A DNA stretch of 64,000 nucleotides from contig WOFQ01000004.1 of the NCBI GenBank assembly GCA_012184525.1, positions 1,116,001-1,180,000 of the forward strand. Direction: 5' to 3'. The translations under genes were made by a program, and so were the position numbers. This DNA is from Xenoacremonium recifei. Taxonomy: Eukaryota; Ascomycota; Sordariomycetes; Hypocreales; Nectriaceae. Position 1 is the stretch's first letter. Every line of letters starts with the position of its first letter. The notes under the pieces were generated by a model. That model worked only from the letters and a program-made list of their open reading frames with translations. It was not told the DNA's origin and made no database searches. This document shows positions 53,725 through 64,000 of this stretch, one piece after another.

Positions 53725-54835
53725 ACACATAGACGACTCTCACCTTCACCGTTCGACGAACTATTTTCCTTCCGCAACTTCTCCAACGACTGGTTCCGAA
53801 CACTCTACTGGTCTCACGACTACGAACACCTACATTTACACGACGATTCATCTTTATGCGATTTTTCATGCTTTTATTTTAGATATCCTCATTATACCTC
53901 CTCCCGTTATGAGCACCGGGGTTAATCTTTTCATCAAGACTGGCTGGTAGGGCACATCATATCAATCATCATTATCATCCATCATCCGGCGTTTTTCTGG
54001 AAAGAGAAGGCGGCGGACCCATCCTCATTATGACTTGGGAAGAGCGAAAAGAAGATTAATTCCTTTGCCCATCTGATGACGAATTTTTTCTTGCCCATCT
54101 GATGAAGGCTGCAAAATGTACATCTACATATTTGACTTATGTGTGGAGTGGTTGAACGGAGGCGGCGGTTGGATACGCGAGCGAGAAGGGGAAGGGGGAT
54201 ATACGATAGACCCGCTGGGGCGTTGGGTTGGGCGAGATAATAATAAACAAGTAAAAATGAAGCTGTGATGTGATCGTGAAGTGACTTTAATTATCTTAGA
54301 CTATAAGTAACTGCCCATGAGATGGTATACTTGACTAAATCGAATACAAGACGAGATCACAAGTATTAGTCGTTCAGATTCTTAGGCTGGAAAGACAGTC
54401 ACGGCATGTAAGGGAACAAAACGTTATTCAACACGCAGCAGTTATTATTAGGTATTAATTATCTCCTCCTCCATCATCCCGGGTATCAAACAAAACAACT
54501 AGAGGCGAAAGCTAGCAGCTTCATTTTTTTCGTACTTTTTTTTTGGTGAGTCCACCCCAATCAGTATTCAACCGAGGCATCCTCGTTTTTTTCTTTCGTC
54601 GTGTACGTTGCAATAGAAAAAACAAGACAGTATGAAAATGGTATCAGTGAAGCAGTCTTGACAGGGTATCTCGGTATCTTGTGAAGAAATGCAGATCCAT
54701 CCTTCCAGCCCCCAACCCTTTCATGCGTGTGTGTTGATTTTAATGGTATGTGGTATAAGGAAGGAAAAGCAGTGATGATCAAACGGTTTTCTCTTCAAAG
54801 TCGTAGCGTAGCTGATTGTCGCGCCGGCGCGCCAT
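53725..54835. other. Convergent 3' regions
   Basis: Holds the 3' UTRs of the convergent histidine kinase and PH-protein genes. It is AT-rich between 53840 and 54600, with T-rich and A-rich runs suitable for polyadenylation. No coding frame of quality. Confidence 0.55.
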
Positions 54836-56700
54836 CTAGGCGGCGGCAGTGACAGCGGGGGTCGAGGTAGCCACGTTCTCGGGCTTGTTCTCGGCCTCAG
54901 GCTCAGCAGGCTTGGGGGCCTCCTCGGTGGTGGCGGGCTCGTCCTTGGGGGCCTCGGTGGCAGGCTCCTCGGTCTTGGCCTCCTCCTCCTTGACGGGCTC
55001 CTCAGCAGGCTTGTCCTCAGCGGGCTTCTCCTCGGCCTTGGCCGCGGACTTGCCCTTGATGGTAGCCCGGAGCTTGGAGAAGGGAGACTTGCCGCGCTCG
55101 CGCTTCTCCTCCTCGCCCTCAGCGGGGGCAGGGGACTTCTCGCGCTTGCCGAAGGCGAAGGGGAGAGACGACTTGCGCTTCTCCTTGATCTCCTTCTTGG
55201 GCTCGCCGTTGGTGGCAGCGGGCGTGGCAGGGGCCTCAGTGGTCTCAGCAGGGACAGTGGCGGGCGACGAGACGTCAGCGGCAAGAGGGGTGGTGGCCTC
55301 GACAGGGGGGATCACGGGAGCGGTCTCAGCAACCTCAGCGACATCACCCTCCTTGGGAGCCTCAGCAGGCTCGGTGGGCTTGACCTCAGGGCTCTTCTTC
55401 TCCTTTTTGGAGAAGACACCACCGAAGAAGCTGTTGCGCTTGGTGGCGGCAGGCTTCTCCTTGGGGCTCTCGACAGCCTCAGCGGGCTTGGCCTCCTCAG
55501 TGGCGGGCTCAGCGACGACAGCCTCCTCGGTAGGCTTGGGGGCCTCAGTCTCGGCGGCGGGCTCAGTGGTCTCAGCAGGAGTCTCGACAGCGGCGGTCTC
55601 CTCAACAGGCTCCTCCTTCTTGACCTCGTCCTTCTTCTCCTCCTTCTTGCCGAAGCCGAAGAACGAGGTGCGCTTGCGGCTGGCAGATCGTCGCTTGGGC
55701 TCCTCAGCCTTGGTCTCCTCCTTCTTGGCCTCCTCCTTGGGGGCCTCCTCGGTCGTCTCAGCAGGAGCAGTCTCCTCGGTGGCGGGGGCGGCGACGACAG
55801 CAGCGGTCTCAGCGGCGGGCTCCTCAGCGGGCTTGTCCTCAGCAGGCTTCTCCTCCTTCTTGGCGGGGGGAGCGGGCTTGAAGCTCTCAATGGTCTTCTT
55901 GTAGGCCTCGGTCTCGGTGACGGTGGCGGCCAGCTCCTTGGCCTCGGCGATCTTGAGCTTCAGCTGGGAGACCCAGTTGTCGCGCTCAGCAGGGCTGCCG
56001 GCCTTGAAGGAGTGCTTGTTGCCCTTGGAGGTGAAGTGGAACTTGTGAGAGCCGTCGGTCTCGGGCTCGGTGGCATCGGCCTGTGGTGGGGCTCGTCGTT
56101 AGAATAAACTGCCGTGCAGATGGATTGATGGATTGTTGGTGGAGTCCAACGGTAGAGTCTACACTTACCAGGCTGATGACGCTAGAAGGGGCCTTCTTGT
56201 CGCCGACGAAGAGAAGACCCAGGCCAGTGTGCGCGGCCCAGGCGATGTTGGAGTGGGCAGTCTCGGTGGACTTCTCGGTCTTGAGGTAGTGGGAGAGCGA
56301 CTTAGGGTCGAAGGCGTCGGAGCCGAAGAAGAAGAACTCCTTGCTGGCAATGAGGTTCCTGGGGGGTGTGGCGTTAGCAGCTTGAACGTCGAGAGTCTAT
56401 CAGCAACAGCTCTTACTTGGGGAAGCTCAGGCCCTGAGCCTTGTGGCCCAGGTGGCCCTCCTCGACGGGCTTGACCTCCTCCTTCTTGGCCTCCTCCTTG
56501 GGAGCCTCCTCGGTGGTCTCGGCGGGAGCAGTCTCCTCGGCAGGCTTGTCCTCGGTCGTGGCAGGGGCAGTCTCAGCGGGAGTCTCCTCAGCCTTGGTCT
56601 CGACAGCGGGCGTCTCGCTGGTGGTGGCAGCCTCGACGGGGGCAACCTCGGCGGGCTTGGTCTCCTGGGGGACCTCGACAGTCTTCTGTTCCTCGGCCAT
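54836..56700 (-). CDS. PH-domain protein with acidic Ala/Pro/Glu tail, Meu6-like (572 aa)
   Basis: Three exons (56417-56700, 56169-56358, 54836-56080) with introns of 58 and 88 bp. The joins produce one folded domain at about residues 95-210 (FFFFGSDAF, SNIAWAAHTGLGLLFVG, HKFHFTSKGNKHSFKAGSPAERDNWVSQLK). The final Trp-containing helix is the hallmark of a pleckstrin-homology fold, which usually binds phosphoinositides. Both flanks are low complexity, made of Ala, Glu, Pro, Thr and Lys. The C-terminal part carries four basic-aromatic patches (for example RKRTSFFGFGKKEEKK and KRNSFFGGVFSKKEKK) in an otherwise acidic background. Fungal proteins of this layout are annotated as similar to S. pombe Meu6. 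Function is unknown; membrane or cortex association is inferred. The opposite strand stays open for over 1 kb here because of the biased composition and is not a gene. Confidence 0.85.
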
Positions 56701-59700
56701 TCTGAATGCGTGTAGGGGGGGATTGGGTATCTCAAGGGGTATCACAACAAACAAAGACGTTGGTATATTAAGAAAAAAGGGAAAAGATCCAGAAAGGGCG
56801 TTGGAGATGCGAGATGCAGAGTTTTGGTGCGAGAGTGACGGGAGGGAAGAAGAGAGAGGGAGAAGCAGGCAGGTGCTGGGGGCGGATTCTGGGGGTACTT
56901 ATTGGGCTGTGGCCTGGGAAGCCTGAGGCAAGCAAGCAAGGACGCTCAGTGACTCTGGTGTGAGAGGCGACTGGGCAGCGGCAAATGCATGCTTGCTCTC
57001 TGCTCTGAACTGCAGACGCCCCCCTCCCTCCTCCAATCTTGTCACCCCTTCCATTCTCATTTTTTTCTACTTTGGCGACTCGCGCGGTACCTGGGCGCAT
57101 CCCGGGTGCGCCTCGTTGTCGCGCCTTGCAGCGTGCCCAGCGCCAAGTACCTGCAAGTACCTCCACCCTCGCGCACCCGCTAAAAAAAGGATGTTCCAGG
57201 GCTCCATCTGCGCATCCATGCTCATGCCCATGCACCAAGCCAAGCAAGACCCGGACCCGGACCCTTCCATGCGCGCTGGGGCGGGCTAGCGACAGCCTGT
57301 AAATCACTTCACTTCTCGTAGTCCAGGGAGATCATCTCTCGCAATGCAATGCATCCCCCAGTGGCTTCGGTGGTTCATTTCGTTGCTCAGCGGTCTCCTT
57401 CAGCGGGCCTCCACTGTTGAGCACGGCCTGAAGTCCACTGAGCGAGTGCTGGCTCCCCTATCCCACGTGATTCCCGCTTCATCTTAATGTCCCTTCACTT
57501 ACTTGACTCTCACCTCACCATGGCAACATTATCACAGACACTCACCAACGCTTCTTGCCTGACTCACCCCTCTCCCCGCCGAGCTATCGTCCCCTAAAAT
57601 CCACTGAATTGCTGGCCCTGAGACCTGGAGCTGTCTGAGTCCAGTTCCTTGTTTGTTGCTGGGCAGGCCTGTGGTCTGTGCTTCCAGTTGCTTTAAGCGA
57701 GTGGGCCGCCAAATTGCACGACCCGCGGCCAGCCCACTGAAGCTCTCCCTTTAGCGCTTCCATGCTACTGAATTAGCGGCCGATGGCCAGTCATTCAGCG
57801 AGTGTCCAATCGAATCCACGCCCGGTACCTGTCCGCGGACAAAAATGTGGTGGCAGCTTCACGTACCGCCACGTACCAGATCATCTCTCCAGAGTGGTCT
57901 TGTGCTGGGCTTGAATCATCCATCTCGGCATGTTCACAGCAGTGAAGGTTGGATACGCGCGTTCTCTGTCCTTTTTCCTGTTTTGATCTGTCAGCGCTGT
58001 ACACACTGGGTTCTCACCTGTCAAGCTTCTCATCTCACCTCAGACGTCTCATTCATAATAAACAAACCACCATCATCCAACCACATCTCAAGAACAAGCG
58101 TAACGCCGCTTCTCTCCGTTTGATTTCCATCCTGACCGTCTCTTCCAAGCTTCTTGCCGCTCGGCCACTCATCGTTCGACCCTCGCTCACTAAGCGGGTC
58201 AGATCAATCAAATCTCATCAACGCTCATGACTTGTCTCCGAGCTAGCCCGTGTCCAGGATCCATCATCCATCGTTGGCCTCAATCAATATCGATCTTCAC
58301 CAAACCCTCATCAATACTCCGTAGCCACGCCCCACTGCCACAGGAATGCTCCTCCAGTTGTATCGAACCCGTGCCATGTTGCCATGCCATGCCATGCAAT
58401 GCATTCAACAGAAACGACTCGGCTCATCGCCCATCGCCATCTTCTTACTCTCGCTTGCCCCTCGCTCGAAACAGTGCCCATCTCAGATGCCGTCACCATC
58501 CTGGGATAAGGGGTATTAATATCCATCAGACGAGACGGGACATGGTTTCTCGGCGTTGTGCCAATCATCCGTACAAGGGGTTCTGGTCTTGTCTCTCCTC
58601 TCTCCCTGCCCGAGCCGCCTCCGTGTGTCTCCGCATGGACTGTCTGTGAATTTGAACCACCAAACCACCTACCGTCCATTCGCTTGTTGCAGGACAGGGC
58701 CTGGCTCCAAGAGTCGAAGGGGGCAAACCCTCTGCGGTTGATGAGATGCAATTTTTCGGTGGATCGCCATTTCACCATCCAGGGGTGGGCGCTCTCGCTC
58801 GTCCGCTCCCTGGGTTCGGGCAGCCTTTTCCACGGCAAATCAATCACCCCTGCAATGCCAAAATGCACCGTCTCGGTCTCTCATCAGCGGGTTGCTTGGA
58901 CGTCGCCGCTTGAGAGTTACAGCGGTTAGAGGTCGGTATCGTGGTTAGCATCCCTTCATCCATCCGCGCTCTCCATCCAGGTACCGTGCATGTACACATC
59001 GTATACACGCAAGTGTCAGGTCATGTCAGATCAGGTCACGCTGCCAGGCGCTCCAGAAACGCCAGTCCGCTCTCCGGCCATCCGCACTCCTGACTGGCCT
59101 ATTGCGCCGTCCAGTGTGCAGTCGCCGTCGACCCTCCATCTCGGTCGCCTCGTGGACCCTTCCCTCATCTCTGACGCTGGAAGCTGTTCCGCCACGAGCT
59201 TCCACGAGCTTCATGTCGTCCCATCCAAAGCTCAGAGTCAGCCCCAAGTACCGACATGGCACTGCGGCGGCGCTAGCAAGTGTCGTAATAAACGGGGTCC
59301 GCCGCCCTACGGTCCGCCGCCAGCAGCCCAGCAGACTCCATTCGTTCGTTCGTTTGTAGAGTAACAGTCTGCTCATGTCCTTGCTGCTGCTGTGGTTTCC
59401 GACTCTGCCTTGGCCGTATTGTCGCACTCCTGCGAGAAAACCTGTACGCGCGTGCACCTCAGAGCACTTAGCTGCAGATTGGCTGCACTTTTGGCCCGAC
59501 ACAGCCTCCAACCCTCAAACCCAATCCGCAAATCCAAGACTCATGACCAACCTGAGGAAACACACGCTCCCTTCCCATGTGACCCCGCCACCGTGGCGTT
59601 AACCCATCTTGATCGTAGTGTATCGGGAACTTGAGCCAACTTCGATAAGGGTTGTGTGAGTGTGTGTCGTGCGCAAGCTTCCATGCCTGTCGCCCCTGGT

Positions 59701-62700
59701 CGTTATGCAGCTGTCGACTTGACTCGGGCCAGTCCTATAATAGCCGGGCAGATATGGCCGGGCAACTTATCAGTCGCTCGGAAGGGCTGTGGCCGCCACG
59801 AGGGAGAGGTGCAGCTATCCGGCCGGCGAAAGATCAGCCCTGAGACACATGGAAATCAAGGGAGCAACCGGAAGGTTTCCTCTCTCAGAGGTCGGGGGTG
59901 GCGGACAACTGGCTCGAACACTCTGTCTCTCCTTGGCATCCACCATCCGCAGGTACAAACAGAGTTCCGTTTCTCGTCAATGACTGAGGAACGGTACACC
60001 ACCGCAGTCACCGTTCAAGTGAATCGAGATCCACCTCGTCCGGAGCCCGTCTGTCGACGCCGGCTTGTGGGCCGACGACATCCCTGCTCCTGTTTCGTTC
60101 CCTCAGGTCCTGTGAACGTCCAACCTCACATCAGACAGGCGAGGAGATCCCAAATCCCCGTTCAGTATCATCCGAGTTTGTTCTGGTCATATACTGTGCA
60201 TAGTCGCATTTTGGTTCGCCTCGGGACTCTCGGCTATGGTTTTCGGGCAGCTGGCTTGACTGTTGTCTCCTGAGAGCAACTGAAATTAAGAGCTAGTTCT
60301 CTCATTTCGCGACACGACCCTCCAAAGGCTATAGCCCGTTTGAGCTCTAGGGGCAGATCCTGGGCGTCGGGAAGCTTCAGCCACTTGGGGCTTGCTGTGG
60401 CTTTCCTATTTGACTTTATTGATCTGAAGCGCTGGCTGGATTCCTGGAAACCATAGTTAGTCGCCTCTATTGGCGGCCATCATTCCTGCGTGCCTCAGGC
60501 CAGAGAGGTCCAGAAGCCGCTCTCGATCAGCCATCTTTTCATTGTCGAAGAAGTTATCAAAGAGAAACGACGTGGGCCCACCCGATGATCCTGCTCCTCG
60601 TCAGAGGCTAGAGCTCACCTACAATTCTTAGCAAGTCGTCAATCCGAATTGCTTGCATAACGGAGTACGTACCTCCGAAACACGCTTCTACCACCAGTTC
60701 CAGATCTCAAGTACTTGAAGGTCAGCAGACGTCTTGACTGCAGTGAACTTGCAAGCTGCTGAAATCAGCAGCTTCACAACTTTCTAATCCATCATCGATG
60801 GCGCAGCAATACTCGCAAGTGACTTGAACAACCTTGAGAGCCCGTCAGCAAAGATACCAACAACGCGTGGACTAAGTAAGCTGATTGGCTGTTGGTGTGC
60901 GAAATAACCCGGTCTTGCATGCTCCCATTCTCGAGAGAGCTGCAGGCGACCTGAGACGAGTAAGGTAACCAGCCAAGTGCCGATGCTCGCACATTGCTAC
61001 CCTCCTTGGCCTGCTTCAAAGACACAAGCCTTTCGGAAGGTGGCACGGTATCATCCAGCTGCAGTCTCACTCGACCGCCCCTCTCCCGTGAGCGCCGATC
61101 ATCTTGATTGATAACTGTCCCGACGCCAGAATGGTGTCAGAGGGGCTGAGGAACTTTCTCGCTGCATATTGGCCGATCCTTTAGTGTTCGCAGGTCAGGT
61201 GTGTGCCACTCCTTACACCGATAGGCGTGTCCTGATGGAATTCGTGATTCCGGGCTCTTCCATTCTAGGCACATGCTCTCGCGTGACCTCAAGACATGCA
61301 GGATTTGCGAAAAGTATATCGCGCAGGTCGCCTTGTTGTCGTAGCCCGGAGAGCAACTTTCTGCCATGCCCTGGGTACCTTGGAGATGCTATCCGAGACA
61401 ACTGTGAATGGCCAGCTCGGGCAATGCCTCCCGCTGGGCCTCGAATCTTTGCCTGCCGCGTTCCACATTCTTGTGCTTGTCCGTCCAAACATGCCTGGTT
61501 TCTTCGTGCAACTCATATCCAGGTCCCTGGCTTCGAGGGGCAACGGTCAGCGGGGTTCCGTCCTCGGTCTCCTCATCCCACCGCTCTTCGTGGTTTGTCG
61601 ATCCCCGCCTTCTCGAGTCATCGAGGGACATGTCGATGTCCAACGTTCATGCAACCCCCGCCGCTTAGCTATACTCCATGTGGTCCGCCAAAGCCAGTCC
61701 CGTGGTTCACACAGCCGCTTTCTCAATGTGATGTAAACCGTACTTGCATGATAAGTATCAGTGCACGCTCGGATTCGTTCTCGAGGTGGGTTTAGGGTAA
61801 CCCGATGACGCCTGGAATGGCCACGTATTAAGCTCGTTCGATCCGAGGCCGAGACTTCCAGCAAGCCCAGCCATGTGAGTTTCGACGTGTGTGGTCGGAT
61901 CGGGCGGTAACATCGGCTCCGCGTAAATTCGATATCGACGTTGGTCATTTGGCTTGCTTAATTTGGTCGATGGGTTTCGGCGTCCGTTCATCGGTCAAAG
62001 ATCCGTCTGCAGGTACTTGCCCGTGCTTTTCGGCTTGTTTGTCTTGCATGATCGACATCTCATTGATGAATTTAGATAACTGGGCGAAGCCGGATGATGC
62101 TCGACGAGATTCTCCGATGGATGTTTGAGAAAAACGGGTAGAGAAGCATCCAAACGGAGGAGGATCTGGAAACCAGCTGTGGTTCGCGTAAGCAAGTGGG
62201 AAGGAACCATACAAAATGGTGCTTTCCTGGACAAAGAGATACCTTGATTACCCGGAACACGTTGGATGGAAAGTTCCCTAGGTGTTTCCTTCCTGTTCTT
62301 TCCCCGGCCCCAGAGCCACGATGGCATCACAATAGCGCACAGCTTCTATTCCATCGGACGACGCTTCAAATTCCACATTGTTCTTCTTATGCAGGACCTT
62401 GATCGCTTTCGCTTTGTTGTGATGGAACATGTAGGTGTGTGTCGCTGAAAGTACTTCGATCGCTCCCCTGGGCATTGTCCACATCTGCCACCGTGGATCA
62501 CGGGTCGTTCGAGCTGCTGCAGAGCAGGTAAACTGAGTCTCTGACGTTCTTGCTGAATGGCCAACGATCCCTAACAAAGATTAGATCGAACTGATAGATG
62601 GATTAGCGAGCAGAGTCCCTCGATGCGATGTCATGATTGCCCCCTGCCGACACGGAAACGAAGATGGTGGATGACGATGTTGGAAAGACACGAAGGCAGT

Positions 62701-63381
62701 CTCTGCTCCCAGAAACTTATCGATACTCTTTGAACCACGAAAGATTGAGCCAGAAGGTGGCGTCACGGATGCGAAGATTAAGATTGAGCAAGACGCGAAG
62801 ACTGAACTCTCGACGCGTCCTCCCGTGCAGAGGTAAGGTGGGATGATATCACGATAGCAGTTGTTCCTGGCAGCCTGGACAGCACGGAAAAGTTCTTCAT
62901 TGCCTCGATATGGCCGGGACGAGATGCAGGACAGTGATTTCAAGTTGCGCGTAGAATGCTAGACGCCGGCCACAACCTCGCCCACACGAGATCACGAGAC
63001 CTCAAGAGACTGATCATTCACTCCATTTAGCCCCAAGACCCCAAGACCCCAAGACCAAAAGGTACTGCTGTTTGATGCAGAAGGAACTGTCCAAGCGAGC
63101 TTCCTCCTACCTTTCGAGCTCGGAAAGCCAAAGGCAGCCAGAGAACCTCTTTGGTCATCAATGCCAGTGAATCACGGCCACGCACGGCCTCTTGCCTTCT
63201 TTAGCCTTGTTGCGCGCACAACTTATACTTCAAAACCCCCATTTCCTCCCGCCGAGCTTCTTCTCTCCTCTCCTCCCACCACCACTTCCACTTTCTTGGT
63301 TTCCCTCCCTCAATTTTGACAGCTCCCGCAACTTTCTAGCATCTATTTATCATCTCGGAACGCTACCTAACGCTTGTGATC
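56701..63381. other. 6.7 kb gene-poor spacer
   Basis: The left end is the promoter of the PH-protein gene. Beyond it I find only overlapping frames on both strands, rich in Arg, Ser, Pro, His and Cys, without domains. One minus-strand frame at 61389-61631 (MSLDDSRRRGSTNHEERWDEE) is acidic and less random but has no partner exons I could support. From about 63190 the sequence is pyrimidine-rich (CTCCTCTCC) and forms the promoter or leader of the right-edge gene. No RNA gene, transposase fragment or long repeat was recognised. Confidence 0.5.
63031..63056. repeat. Short tandem repeat (CCCCAAGA) x3
   Basis: Three perfect 8-bp units lie about 330 bases upstream of the right-edge gene. This is a microsatellite without evident function. 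Confidence 0.7.
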
Positions 63382-64000
63382 ATGGCTAGGCGTAGGCCAA
63401 GACCTTTTTCTGGTCCCAGAACCCCCAGCACCGCTCAGCTTCCTCTCCCGGAGCATTTTGAGCGTCTGACTCTGGCTGGAAGTGGCCCCAGTAGCCCAAC
63501 GAACAAGCACAGAACAGGAAAACGGGCCGCGCGCAGCAAAACTACGTTTCCCGCTAATGGCGGTTTGTTCTTGATGCCCCCAACGTAAAGACCTGTCAGG
63601 CTAATGAACATCTAAGGTATCCCGGACGATGTCCCTCGAGGAACTGCAGTCATCCGCGGTGTCGAAGTCAAGGAGTATGGTGCGGCCATCTCTAAGCTGA
63701 GGCTTGATGCCCAGGGCTTCCACCCTGCGGTCACATCCAAGAAGCCCTGGGAGTTCATCCCTATGTGGTTCAAAGTTGGTACCTTAATGGACAGGAAGCC
63801 GACTCGCGACGAGTACATCGAAGGCACTGTTGCTATGAATATCGGCAACATGACCTATTCGAAGACTATGGTGGACGTACGTTATAATGTATCTGACATT
63901 TCTTTAAGTATGCGCTAACCTCTGTAGATGCTATCGAACAACTACAACTACAGGGATTGCAGTGAAAATCGACTCACCCTTGAGGGTGCGACTTACTACC
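63382..64000 (+). CDS. Hypothetical protein, 5' part only (runs off the window)
   Basis: Exons 63382-63562, 63617-63876 and 63928 onward. The first intron (54 bp) requires the donor GTTTGT and has CTAATG 12 bases before the acceptor; the nearer GTAAAG at 63585 would give an intron of only about 32 bp and the wrong frame. The second intron (51 bp) has GTACGT and GCTAACC. The first 60 residues are basic and disordered (MARRRPRPFSGPRTPST). After the first join the protein reads GIPDDVPRGTAVIRGVEVKEYG, then KKPWEFIPMWFKVGTLMDRKP and a sequence ending GATYY at the window edge. I do not recognise the family. No signal peptide is seen. The strict reading-frame continuity across both joins supports a real gene. 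Confidence 0.72.

Noticed and set aside
54849..55904. Long plus-strand frame (351 residues) rich in Ala, Gly and Ser
   Set aside because: It is antisense to the Glu/Ala/Pro-rich exon of the PH protein and stays open only because of the biased codons. The minus-strand frame has splice joins and a PH domain.
58311..60273. Frames at 58311-58868 (-), 59026-59511 (-) and 59656-60273 (+)
   Set aside because: Mutually overlapping, without motifs and with random-like composition. No splice model extends them.
61169..61795. Plus-strand frame of 208 residues
   Set aside because: Very rich in Cys, Pro, Arg and Ser with no domain, overlapped by frames on both strands. Composition fits non-coding DNA.

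Overview
The window is nuclear DNA of a filamentous ascomycete (Pezizomycotina). The evidence is a set of protein-coding genes with short introns of about 47 to 88 bp carrying GT..AG ends and CTAAC/CTAAT-like branch points, two HET-domain genes, a Zn2Cys6 regulator with a fungal-type body, a Ppz-type phosphatase, a SUR7/PalI-type membrane protein, a fungal hybrid histidine kinase and an intron-containing tRNA. I cannot place it to genus. Pyrimidine-rich leaders and long gene-free spacers are frequent.

Layout. 1-9.2 kb: a tiny secreted cysteine-containing protein, a WDR6/Trm734-type WD40 protein and a SUR7-family membrane protein, all on the minus strand. 11.5-13.6 kb: a first HET-domain gene, followed by a 3.5 kb spacer holding a short terminal-inverted-repeat element. 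17-22 kb: conserved genes, namely a Ppz-type phosphatase, an RGG-rich protein with a mitochondrial-type N-terminus, and a mitochondrial ribosome recycling factor. 22-41 kb: an accessory-looking block with a duplicated sequence remnant, an unrecognised 802-residue protein, a Zn2Cys6 regulator, a divergent pair of cell-surface Ser/Thr-rich proteins, and a divergent AAA-ATPase/HET-domain pair whose shared promoter contains a degenerate duplication. 41-57 kb: conserved genes return, with tRNA-Val(UAC), succinate-semialdehyde dehydrogenase, a four-pass membrane protein, a 1497-residue hybrid histidine kinase and a PH-domain protein with an acidic Ala/Pro/Glu tail. 57-63.4 kb is essentially gene-free, and a gene of unknown function runs off the right edge.

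Functional themes. Several genes serve the cell surface or its signalling (SUR7 family, two wall proteins, the PH protein, the Ppz phosphatase, the histidine kinase). Two or three serve mitochondria (RRF, SSADH, RGG protein). The HET genes and the AAA ATPase are candidates for non-self recognition. The most original sequence observations are four tandem five-cysteine modules at the C-terminus of the large surface protein, the divergent HET/AAA pair with its duplicated promoter segment, and four repeated basic-aromatic patches in the acidic tail of the PH protein. All exon models were built by hand from splice signals and reading-frame continuity, and no database search was possible.
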